This document shows, one piece after another, positions 22,150-31,740 of a stretch of 64,000 nucleotides of DNA. Made by a program: the position numbers and the translations under genes. Within the stretch, counting starts at the first letter, position 1, and every line of letters begins with the position of its first letter. The stretch covers positions 6,948,928 to 7,012,927 of the forward strand of contig OU696570.1 of NCBI GenBank assembly GCA_916048095.2, given 5' to 3'. This stretch comes from Sacculina carcini (lineage: Eukaryota; Arthropoda; Thecostraca; Sacculinidae). Under the pieces are notes generated by a model, which saw nothing but the letters and a program-made list of their open reading frames with translations, did not search any database and was not told the origin of the DNA.

Positions 22150-22330
22150 TACTTCCTTGGATTCGGGTCACGGCACCAAATGTAACAATGTTGTCTGCTG
22201 TCGTGATGTTGTTGGCGAGATAGTCTTGTGGAGCAGGTTTCTTTACGTTGTGTGCCGCGATAACTCTTATTGCCGATTCCAAACACAGTTGATTGAAAAA
22301 CAATGTATTGCGTCGTGATATTATATATAA
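22150..22330 (-). mobile_element. LTR end with primer binding site, BEL/Pao-like fragment
   Basis: On the minus strand an LTR-like end (AGACAACATTGTTACA) is followed at once by TTTGGTGCCGTGACCCGAAT. That PBS type, with a short TTT spacer, is common in BEL/Pao retrotransposons. Nothing coding follows; only the LTR/PBS junction region is retained inside the foldback element. Family assignment rests on the PBS alone. Confidence 0.5.
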
Positions 22331-22539
22331 TGTTGCTATTCCTAACTCTATCTGTCCTAACGTTATATCCAGTGATCTACCTATCTGCTCTCCCTCGTTT
22401 TATCCTCTGGTGTAGCTATACTCTGTTCCGTTCTCCCTCTGAACCTCTCCACTTCTCTACTGAATCTCCTCTACTGCTGCTGCCCAATCTCTCTTTTCCT
22501 GCTGCTTCCCCATCTCTCTAATGCCGCTGCTCTTCTATA

Positions 22540-22670
22540 CACAATTTTGATTTCAGTTGGGACAATTTTGATTTCAGTTGGGACCACTTTGATTTCAGTT
22601 GGGACAACTTTGATTTCATTTGGGACAATTTTGATTTCAGTTGGGACAATTTTGATTTCAGTTGGGACAA
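22540..22670 (-). repeat. 21-bp minisatellite, right foldback arm (6 units)
   Basis: Six units that are the reverse complement of the left arm array (ACAATTTTGATTTCAGTTGGG), one with TTTCATTTGGG. Followed by GACAAATGAGATTGTAAAAG, the inverted copy of the left arm's outer end. Confidence 0.9.
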
Positions 22671-22854
22671 ATGAGATTGTAAAAGATATAGATTCACATC
22701 ACATAGACGAATCCCTGGAAGAGGCCCTCAGATAGTTTGTGAATCCAGAGCATTTATTACACCACCATTCTTGTGCAAAGACGAAGGTGATCATCTTGTG
22801 ATTGGGGCTCTATAATTGATTTTTTGCCCCTGTCCATCCCAGAACCTGTCCAGC

Positions 22855-23240
22855 CTACACTCAACAATCTTTATCGACACTCGTATCAATCACGTCACCG
22901 CTTGACCAGCATAAAGCCCACCACCAGGGAAAACAAATTTACTCGTGTACTAACCAACAAAGCAACACGACCAATCAATCAAGAATATATTTCGTTTAGC
23001 GCATATAACGATATGCGAGCAAAAATAATCAACGGCCAGAATAAATAGAATTGATCCAATCTAGCAAACACATATACACACACAATATACAGAAACATCA
23101 CAACCAGATCAAGCACACGAAAGAGAAAGCTAAAATATTGCCGAAAACAACAGGCAGCAGAAAATAAACGTGCGCTTATCAGTTTAACCAATTAATCACC
23201 TGCGGTATTAAAAAACCAAGCAGCTATCAAAACAAGCGTG
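22855..23240 (+). repeat. S repeat, plus-orientation copy
   Basis: This segment is repeated inverted at 25528-25880. Shared stretches include CACTCGTATCAATCACGTCACC, ATAAAGCCCACCACCAGGGA, AACGATATGCGAGC/ACATATGCGAGC and CACCTGCGGTATTA. No ORF of interest. It starts about 160 bases inside from the foldback element. Confidence 0.7.
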
Positions 23241-23697
23241 CAGTATTCAAACAACTATTAAAACAAACGTCTAAATGTAAGTAACCTTGCGCCCTTCACG
23301 CTACACAACTGCCCTTCCACCGATTAAGCAGCGTCTTACAACCAATGTTACACAATACGCGCCTATACACGCTCAAAAGTAGACCGAAACATACAAATGC
23401 ATGCAAATAAACATCACACAACCCAATAAATTTATGCAGATAACACAGCATATATGGGAACCCATGCCTACATGAAATTAGGAACAAGAAATAACACAGC
23501 TACGCAACTACAACCGCACTACAAAAGTCGCACTACAATACTCCTGTATGACTACAATATTACACAATAATATATACCACAATACCCACTGGAATAACAA
23601 CACACCACACAACAATAACAACTCCTACAAGCTCCCGCAGATGAATAAGACAATTAATTCCTTCAAACGCGTTACAAACATCGACGGTCGCATCTTC

Positions 23698-24176
23698 AAA
23701 CTACCCTCACGTCAACTTACCTCTACTTTCCTGAAATCACTCGGCTGGCTACCGTTCAAATTAATGACTCACCACAAAATTTGCTGTTTGGCGTACAAAG
23801 CTCTTCGTTCTGCCCATTCTCCTCCTTATCTCAAGACACTTTTCTCTGTTTCTGCACATAATCATAACACTCGCAAATCCAATTATCTTCTAGAAATTCG
23901 CGCCGTCTCCGAATCTTCCTGGTCGTCAAAATCGTTTCAATTTTATGCTCCTCGTCTCTTCAACCAGCTTTTTTCTCATATTGCGACTGCTAACTCTTAC
24001 AGCTCATTTTCCTCTAAACTGCGTGAACATCTCCTTCGTTATTACCGTGAAACATAACCATGTGTGCATGTTGTTTTCAATATTATGTGATTAATTATAT
24101 ACCTCGATTGCCCTAGTCCGTATATATTCGCCTGTACTTTGTTTTAAAGTGACCGTTTAAATACAAATACAAATCT
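23698..24176 (+). pseudogene. CR1/L2-like LINE 3-prime fragment with ATACAA tail
   Basis: The open frame (stop at 24055) has SLGWLPFKLMTHHKICCLAYKA (from about 23735), PYLKTLFSVSAHNHNTR, and SWSSKSFQFYAPRLFNQL. These are the conserved end of CR1/L2-type RT proteins. A short UTR leads to an ATACAAATACAAAT tail at about 24160-24176. It interrupts an LT terminus: GGTCGCATCTT lies before and CTTGGGCCGGGTCGCATCTT after. It is 5-prime truncated, with no EN or RT palm motifs. Confidence 0.8.
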
Positions 24177-25218
24177 TGGGCCGGGTCGCATCTTGGGCCG
24201 TCACACCGTGCATGCACATTTGATGATCCACGAAAGGGGAAGTTTGCGACTTGAATGCACCCCACATGCATGTCATATGCGTGTACAATGCGCACATACA
24301 TACATACAAACACACAAACACATATACACGTACACACACACACACACACACAAGCACACACACACAGGAACACACGAATAGTGTTCTCGCTGTGCGTACA
24401 CAATGTGTATGTATGCGTGTGTGGATGTAAGTGTGCGAGTGAGCTGGCTATACACGTGCTATTTTTTATCAGGTTTCCTCATGACTGATGCAAAAATACA
24501 ACGTGAATTAGCGCGAGCATGTTTCAAAATATTTGGCAATGAGGGCAGAGTATGAGAAGTTGATAAAATAATGAGATGGGCCCCTAAGATATTTGAGTCG
24601 CAGCACCCCACTGCCTACTTTGCCTATACGGCAATCCGGTCCTGTATGTTTGTGATCTAGTTCGTGTGCATATCTGTGCATCAACGGGTCCATGTAAGTA
24701 TGTGTGTGTGTGCAAAAGATACGGTAATATTATAAACGTATTATATGTATTATATTTAACGTATGTATTCTATGTTTTTCAGAGTTATTTGGTGTATCAT
24801 CTTGTTTTGCATTGTCTGTATGCGTGGGTGTATGTGTGTTCATATGCATATATTCATTGCTGGCGTGGTAGCCTGACGCGTGCAATCCGGGAAAGTGCAT
24901 CGCTCCTGGCAGTGCTGATGCTGGCAGGTCTCATGCTATGAGGAGGGCTTATATAAGTTAATGAGGTTGCTTTTTCACACAAAATGCTACTTTTTATAAG
25001 TTACAACACAGAAACATAACAACACAGAAAGTTTATACACAATAATTATTAAAAATAACTAGACTAAAAGCTACTTTTTCATCGTTACTTTTTCTTTGTC
25101 TTGTTATTAGGGCACTGTAAAGAGTGCAGAACGTTAACACTGTATTATGTAACAAGTAATACACACATTGGTCTTAACACAGTCTCAACATACAAAGATA
25201 AATTGATGGCACAGCGGC
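24177..25218. other. LT terminus remnant, CA microsatellite and unassigned sequence
   Basis: 24177-24213 is an LT terminus in minus orientation (GGGCCGTCACACCG). A CA/CACACG-rich microsatellite lies at about 24296-24368. 24410-25218 is AT-rich, with no gene I can support. Confidence 0.5.
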
Positions 25219-25527
25219 CCGGTGTGACGGCCCAAGATGCGACATGGCCCAAGATGCGACAGCGACGCTTACAACGCGTTTAAGGCATTCAATGCCTTCA
25301 CCGAATATTTGTTCCTTCACTGAAACTTGTAGGGTCTGTTATTATCTGTTATGAAATTGCATTTGTTGTTTGAATAGTCTCTTGCTGTCATATTCTGAGT
25401 TCACATTGATTTAATTAGTCTTATTGGGGCCTTTATTTACTTAAATGCTTATTCTGGTGTCTTATTTTCCTTGCAGTGGAAGTTGTAAGGACCCATTCCA
25501 TTGTTTGTTGTGTTTTGTTGTGGGAAT

Positions 25528-25880
25528 GGTTTTGATAGCTGTTTGTTTTGATAATACCGCAGGTGCTTGATTGGCTAAACTGATGAGCGTACGTTTATTT
25601 TCTGCTGCCTGTTGTTTTCAGCAATCTTTTAGCTTTCTCTTGTGTGCTTGATCTGGTTTTGATGTTACTGTATATTGTGTGTGTATACGTGTTTGCTACA
25701 TTGGATTCATTCTATTTATTCTTGCCGTTGATTATTTGTGCTCGCATATGTGGTTATATGCGCTTAACGAAATATATTATTGCTTGATTGGTCTTGTTGC
25801 TTAGTACACGAGTTAAACTGTTTTCCCTGGTGGTGGGCTTTATGTTGGTCAAACGGTGACGTGATTGATACGAGTGTCGA
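25528..25880 (-). repeat. S repeat, inverted copy
   Basis: Reverse-complement partner of 22855-23240. It lies immediately inside the left LT-3 arm. Similarity is clear but with many small differences. Confidence 0.7.
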
Positions 25881-25887
25881 GAAAGTA

Positions 25888-25966
25888 TTTCTGTGCTGGC
25901 CGTGACTGCGAAAACCCGTGTGGCGGCCGGACCTGCGGTGTGCCAGCCGGAGCCGTGAGGCTTTGC
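25888..25966 (+). repeat. Fragment resembling the LINE A 5-prime leader
   Basis: Shares GTGCTGGCCGTGACTGCG and GCGGTGTGCCAGCCGGAGCC with LINE A at 2990-3135, with a shorter spacer between them. No coding part follows. It is a truncated copy of that family or of a relative with the same leader. Confidence 0.6.
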
Positions 25967-26053
25967 CCCCGCAAAATTACACGCGAACATAGCCTTCTCT
26001 ACTGATGTGTTTAAATGCGTATGGTCAACAATCTATATATGGTCAATATGTGG

Positions 26054-26566
26054 ATAAAGTAGGCTACGCACACTAAAAACTATTGAAGTTCTTTTAATTT
26101 AAAATCACTACTCTGGGGGATGTGAAGGTATATTTACAAACATCGCTGCCCTCTTCAATAATCAAACATCAGATTCTCCAGTGGGTGTCCAAGTTCAAAC
26201 TGCATGGTTAGTATAACACGTGTTCAGCATCAACCAATCTTATTCTACTCAGATTCGTGTTGAACACAATAAGTGTGTGTGTGTGTGTATGCTCGAATTT
26301 CGTCCACGAGAAGCAGGTCACAGCGAGCAGCGTGGCAGCTATGAGACCCCGCCTCTGAGCGGATAATACTTTCCATAGTGAAGGGGAACCTGTAGTCATT
26401 GTGGACATGGACATCTGCATTCCACTCTGCTAGCCCCGTGGCAGAACAAGATTTGATTTAGTAAGAAATGGTGATGCTTTGATTGTAAGGCGAGCTGTAA
26501 ATCAGCCATGCATTGTCAGAAAACAGTCACTCAAGAGACACTTCGACAGTCAACAATAAACAAAAA
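26054..26566 (-). repeat. RX repeat, inverted and uninterrupted copy
   Basis: Reverse-complement partner of 14205-14459 plus 20018-20511, here without the Gypsy insertion. It confirms where that insertion landed: GCTTCTcgtgg here against GCTTCT|TGTTGTGG there. A short TG microsatellite is at about 26275-26290. Confidence 0.75.
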
Positions 26567-26599
26567 ATGGGCTGATAACATAAGAGATACTCGGGGTAT

Positions 26600-27123
26600 A
26601 TGTGGACAGCCAACTATTATGGAGCGTACAAGTCGCCCAAGTTGTTCGCCGCTGCAAGGCAATCATAATAGCACTGCTGGAATTTCGTCGTACCCTCACC
26701 CCGGACATCACCAGTAGAATTATTGAGGCACATGTATTCCCACGGCTTCGATACTGCTTGCCGGTGTGGGGAGGCTGCGGCAAGACGCTGCATCATAAAC
26801 TAAACAGTGTTTTTCGCTTTGCAGCCAGAGCGGTTGATTGTCTCCATCAGTTCGATCATGTCTCACCGACTTTGAGGCGACAAAATTAGCCTACCAGCGA
26901 ACACATGCTAGCTACCCGCGATCTGAAGGCCGTAAATCGCGCGCTACACGAGCCACTAGCGTCGCGCATTCTTGCCGATATGTTCACATTTCGCAACTCG
27001 GTCTCGTGCAAGTCCACAAGAGCAACGAATCGGGGGAGTCTGGAAATACCGCGAAACAGACTTGAGCGCACATCATCGCTTTTCCGCACAAGAGCAGCAA
27101 AAACCTATAACAAACAGCTTTAA
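26600..27123 (+). pseudogene. LINE relic: RT C-terminal region
   Basis: Frames shift several times. Recognisable pieces are AHVFPRLRYCLPVWGGCGKT (about 26730-26790) and FRFAARAVDCL. Further on, NRLERTSSLFRTRAAKTYN (about 27060-27115) looks like the end of a non-LTR RT polyprotein. The palm motif is not present. The copy is heavily decayed and sits inside LT-3. Confidence 0.62.
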
Positions 27124-28346
27124 TTTCGTCACAATATCCAGTCACTCCAAACTATTACGGTCTCTTGTTTGTTAGCTAGACTAGTCTTACATGCAAGCTG
27201 TTGTTATAATTGTATAGTTTTCGATAATTATTTTATTTTTAATTTTTTTATAACAAATTTTCAATAGATTTTATCTGTATAACTATGAAACGATGATGCC
27301 AAATTCTTTATAACTTATGCCATTTTTTACACGTGATTTGGACCATGTACACAAATGTAAATGTTTGCACGAAAAACCAGATGTGGATTGCAAATATATT
27401 GTTTGAATTGAAATTGAAATAAGAGATGAAAACGAGGAAAAACGAAAACAGATGGAGCATGAAATGAACACATGTGGAGAACATGCTCGAAACGATATTC
27501 CCAAGAAACTCATGTTTGGGGCCTACAATACGACTACACCACAAACACAGTAATGCAAGGTTCCTCAAAAGTTATATTCCTAAAAAATTACTCACTAAAA
27601 ATAACATTGTACACAAAGATAAATAGCACCTAGATAATAGCTCAACATCTGCAGCTATTTTCCTGAACAGAGACCATTCCCACAACAAAACAACAATGGA
27701 ATTGGTCCTTACAACTTCCACTGCAACGAAAATAAGACACCAGAGTAAATAAATAAATAAGCACTCAAGTGAATAAAGGCCCCAATAAGACGTATTAAAT
27801 CAATGTGAACTCAGAATATGACAGCAAGAGACTATTCAAACAACAAATGCAATTTCATAACAGACAATAACAGACCCTACAAGTTTCAGTGAAGGAATAA
27901 ATATTCGGTGAAGGCATTGAATGCCTTAAACGCGTCGTAAGCGTCGCTGTCGCATCTTGGGCCATGTCGCATCTTGGGCCGTCACACCGGATCACACACG
28001 CACTGCTCGGCTGCTCGACACAGACGCGCTCCACTGGAACGCCATCTGTCCTCCTCACAGGCACTTGATTATGGAGTTTGGTAACGCTTTGCAGATATAG
28101 ACACCAAAACGGTATAAATCAGGATTAAATTGCAATTGAGATTGAACGTCAAGTCTGAAAATCAAGAAATGTCCGTCATACCTTGGCTGTTAAGATTTGT
28201 TCACTCGTTATTCACCTTAATCTATGTGCTAATCGCTGTTTTACGTGTACTGGGATACACGGTATAATTTAGGAAATGCGCATGCACCAAAGAGTACCAC
28301 TGGATGATTGGAGCGTGGGATAGTACAATATTTCAACTCTCTATAC

Positions 28347-28665
28347 CAGGGGTTCTTAACCGGGGGTATACATACCCCTTGGGGGTATGGGAACAAAATA
28401 CCGGGGGCATGGGAATATATTTGGCGTACTGGTATGAATGCTCAACGGTTTATGAATGATAAAATTATCAATGATTATGTTATTTCCTGGTAATGCGTAT
28501 CTAGTACAGTATATTCAATCGATGGAAATACTCGTGGATCTGGAAGACATACGGACAAATGATAGGATTGGTGATAATGATTTGAACAGGCAAGTAATGG
28601 TGGCATGGGACCATATTCGACAATCCATTGGGGGTATGGAACCATCAAAAGGTTAAGAACCCCTG
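28347..28665. mobile_element. hAT-type MITE with perfect TIRs and 8-bp TSD
   Basis: 319 bp bordered by the perfect 8-bp duplication CTCTATAC (28339-28346 and 28666-28673). Its ends are the 15-bp inverted repeats CAGGGGTTCTTAACC and GGTTAAGAACCCCTG. Both features are classic for hAT. The interior has GGGGGTATGG repeats and no transposase, so it would depend on an autonomous hAT. Confidence 0.92.
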
Positions 28666-30753
28666 CTCTATACCCTAAACTGCACAGTGTGCAGTTGACA
28701 TCGACAAATGTTTGTGTGTAGTGCACACTAACATTTATCAATGTTCATTTAGTTGGACAGGAAGTAGCACGTGGTTTTCAGGGCGTGGGATAGGGGCTCT
28801 TTCCCATGTTTGAGCTCAAACGACGAAACAGTGACCCTTATCATAAAACTGTGAGTACAGGTTACTTACATGAGTACAATGCATTCACACAGTCAGTGTA
28901 TACGCTCACGTAAACATACTTACTGACTCAAGGACATACAAGCTGTATCAGGTTCTTATTTTGATATGGGCTCTATAGAGCTTGATTATAGCGTAAACAC
29001 TTCCTAATTAAGGCAATATAAGGAAACTTGTTGTGATAATTATCAAAAATGAGTAAAATATTTATGATAATTATTAAAATAATTAAATTAGCAATAAGTG
29101 TTTTCAGCTTTACGTTAATTTTCAACTTTTTACTCACTTTTTTATGATTATACTTCTTTTTGCGATGTTAACCTAAGAAAGAGTGACCTAGCTTTGCTAG
29201 GTGACACCAAAATGACACCACAACGCAGAGAAGCTGGGAAAGAGGGTAGTAGGGACTGGGTCATTTCCGTCTTGCAAAACTGCAACAAAATTTGCTTTTT
29301 TGAAGGAGCATAATTTGTTTGTGTGGTATTTTTTCTCGAAAATTAATATTCTTTCTCTCATTTTTGATTAAGTGATGTGAGTGATTTGGTGGTTATTTTA
29401 GTATTACTGTGGCATATTGGATACAGGAGTCGGATGAGTCAATTGTGCTCGGTGTGACTGGTCGTTTGTGCATCTTGTATGTGCAATACTTTGTGTTTGG
29501 TTTTTTGTCGTCAATATAGTGCCCGCATTCAGTGAGGTCTAATGAGCTTATTTTATAATACGAATTAAGATACATTTATGAATGAAATATACAAATATTT
29601 TTCACTTTTGAATGAATGTATTTTCAGTCACACTCACATCGATGGATATCACATGTGGTCGATGGATAAATGGATTTGGAACGCTAAACTAATTTTGTAT
29701 GAACACAAAGAATAACAGTATAAAGTGAATGAACATATACGTACTGTTTGAACAACATCGATTGGTGCATAGTGGAGCTTGAGGAGGTTAGGGAAGAATG
29801 AATTACCAAATTCGAAACTGGAGAAATTCGCAAGTGGTGTTTTTTGCTGCCCTTTACGCTTTGTGGCGGATGTGGTTGGCGATGTTTTTCCCTTGTGTAT
29901 GAATCTGAGGCTGGGTGGCTGGAAAGTCAATGTCAGGGTCGTTGCTGGTTTGTTAAATGTTCAACTCCAAAGTGGATAAAAGCAAGGAGTGCGTTTTGCT
30001 GTGGGCAACAGTTGGGCTACTGATTCGAGGCGACCACTGATTTTTGTTCACATATTTGCAACATTCTCAAATTGCATTGCTATCTAGCAATTGACAAGCC
30101 ACTTGATGGCATTGTTTTGCTGAATTGATCTATGTTGATTGGAAGTCATTTGTTTGTGTCGTTGTGTTTGCGTGTTGAGTGTTTTCTTCGTGTCAGTTGC
30201 TTATATGAACGTGTACGCTCGTTGGAATGTCGTCAATAATCATCTTGCTCTGTTGGTTTTTGTTGAAATCATTTAGGCTGTAGCTTGTACAAGTGACCTT
30301 GCATCGTGGCGGCTTGTGTTGCGTTGAGATTAAACCTGTAGACCAGACCAGTCAGGCGTATAAAGATTTTTTTGCTCATCTAATTTATACAGAATCTGTC
30401 AAATTCAATACCATTGTTCGTAATCCATGAATGCCGTATTTGAACCTAATCAAGCTATTTCCTTAGAATCTGACTGATTTGAAAGTAATGTTTAGCTTTT
30501 ATGATGATATTTTTAATGGCGATTTTATGTGGTCAACTACTTTTGCATTATCATCTATTACATAGAAACTGATGAAAAATTCATCAGGAATACGATATAT
30601 AGCTTGATGACGATTTAGAATTTCACCGACTGATTTTAGGATGCTAGGACCATTAAGTATATGTCTAGCGTAGGCTATGATATTCATAATAATGAATACT
30701 ATATATATTGAATCATTGGATAATGAATAATATTGTAATTTGTGGACCGACAG
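28666..30753. other. Region 5-prime of the first visible K2P exon; no supported gene
   Basis: About 2.1 kb of mixed and AT-rich sequence. If the K2P gene continues upstream, as its protein requires, this is intron. I searched it for a TM1-encoding exon and found none. A minus-strand open stretch at about 29750-29940 ending at a GTACGTAT donor-like site is noted in the findings only. Confidence 0.5.
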
Positions 30754-30915
30754 GCTCGCAGCTGGAGGCCTACATAAACGGCAGCCGCTCACAGCTGATC
30801 GACTTGGCTGAGACTTGCGGTCACGAGTCGTTCACAAGACACAAGGTTGTCAGGAATGTCAGCTGGTCGCATATGAATGCCGTCTATTTCTGCATGACTG
30901 TTGTGAGTACTGTTG
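30754..30915 (+). CDS. K2P potassium channel exon: extracellular cap and first pore helix
   Basis: This 162-base exon lies between an acceptor (CCGACAG) and a strong donor (G|GTGAGT). It encodes 53 full codons starting SQLEAYINGSRSQLIDLAE and ending SWSHMNAVYFCMTVVSTV plus the first base of a glycine codon. The W...NAVYF...TVVSTVG pattern is the pore helix and filter start of P1 in two-pore-domain potassium channels. The part before it fits the extracellular cap, with two possible N-glycosylation sites (NGS, NVS) and one cysteine (AETC) that could form the intersubunit bridge. It splices in phase 1 to 61042. The protein would sit in the plasma membrane and carry background K+ current. The TM1 exon must be upstream and was not found. 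Confidence 0.85.
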
Positions 30916-30957
30916 GTGAGTCATTGTCGATGTCTGACTAGACGTTACTCTCAGCGC

Positions 30958-30987
30958 ACACGCACACACACACAGACAGACACACAT

Positions 30988-31031
<44 letters not shown>
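30958..31031 (+). repeat. CA then TA dinucleotide microsatellite
   Basis: ACACACGCACACACACACAG... followed by about 14 TA units, 40 bases into the giant intron. Confidence 0.95.
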
Positions 31032-31033
<2 letters not shown>

Positions 31034-31084
31034 GAACATACATATACGCACGTTTTACCACTTGGAACGTGCTCAGTACAACTA

Positions 31085-31560
31085 TAGTCCACCCTCTAAA
31101 TAGCGAACCTTCAAATGGCAGACTCCTCCAAATAGCGGAATAAGTCATTGGTCCCGATCAAAAGCCTATCGGATATGTGACATCCGTCATACATTAGTAT
31201 TCATAGTCTGCTCAGTTGGCCAATTGCACGGGACCCTCCATCATTTTATGCCTAGTCATTCACAACACACACGTATTTCAATGAAAAGTATATTGGATAT
31301 ATTTGCATACACACATTTCTCGTGTGTTGTTGCTTTTTGCTATGATTATTCAATGACAATATATGTACTGAACCCAGAAGAATTATCGGGGGGCATAATT
31401 AGATATTCATGCCCCAGCCAATTTGTCGGTGGCTAATGTACCAACATACACCCCAGTATATACGCCCATGGCGGAAATCTTCAAATAGCGGAATAATTTA
31501 TTAGTCGCTCTAATGTAACATACCTCCAAATAGCGGACAACGAGGATTCTGTGTAATTCT
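31085..31560 (+). repeat. Repeats of CTCCAAATAGCGGA
   Basis: Four copies of the motif YTYYAAATAGCGRA at about 31092, 31128, 31480 and 31530 flank a 330-bp interior. CAAATAGCGGAATAA occurs on both sides as a direct repeat. Probably a degraded mobile element edge; type undetermined. Confidence 0.45.
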
Positions 31561-31740
31561 TAAATGAATTGAATTCTGAAATGAATGAATGTTTTGGTGT
31601 AACACATAAAACACTTCAATATTTGCGTTTCATTTGGAAACTCCAAAAACACAAAACTGGTAGCAGGAGTTTGATGAGGTGAGTGCTGCTCTGATGGCTG
31701 ATTTTGTATATATATCTGTGGTTAGCTGAATAAATTTCAA

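Larger units (their letters stand above)
20515..22696. mobile_element. Foldback-like element with minisatellite arms
   Basis: The outer 33 bases of each end are inverted copies. The left begins TGAATCTATACCTTTTACAA and the right, on the minus strand, begins TGAATCTATATCTTTTACAA; both run into TTTGTCCC, with about 3 mismatches. Each continues inward into a 21-bp tandem array (20542-20706 and 22540-22670) in opposite orientation. The 1.8-kb middle holds a GACACT-type microsatellite and part of an LTR element. Tandem repeats within inverted arms are the hallmark of foldback (FB-type) transposons. No transposase or TSD was found. Confidence 0.6.
25219..27990. mobile_element. LT-3: LT element with both long terminal inverted repeats
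   Basis: The left arm, 25219-25532, and the right arm, 27671-27990, are inverted copies about 315 bp long. Each begins CCGGTGTGACGGCCCAAGAT and has the subterminal motif GGCCCAAGATGCGAC twice, then AACGCGT, AGGCATT.AATGCCTT and a long shared body up to GTGGGAATGG. Between them lie an S copy, a LINE-A-like leader, an RX copy and a LINE relic. The right arm region extends a further 250 bp inward with similarity to LT-2. No transposase was recognised. Terminal motif and long arms suggest a non-autonomous DNA transposon. Confidence 0.62.

Noticed and set aside
24113-24488. Several CVCVCV/HTHTHT ORFs
   Set aside because: CA-microsatellite translations.
28171-28265. Short hydrophobic ORF MSVIPWLLRFVHSLFTLIYV... 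as a K2P TM1 exon
   Set aside because: It ends in a stop without a suitable phase-1 donor and lacks the glycine-alanine and glutamate positions typical of TM1.
30859-31148. ORFs over the CA/TA microsatellite
   Set aside because: Dinucleotide repeats and the antisense of the K2P exon.
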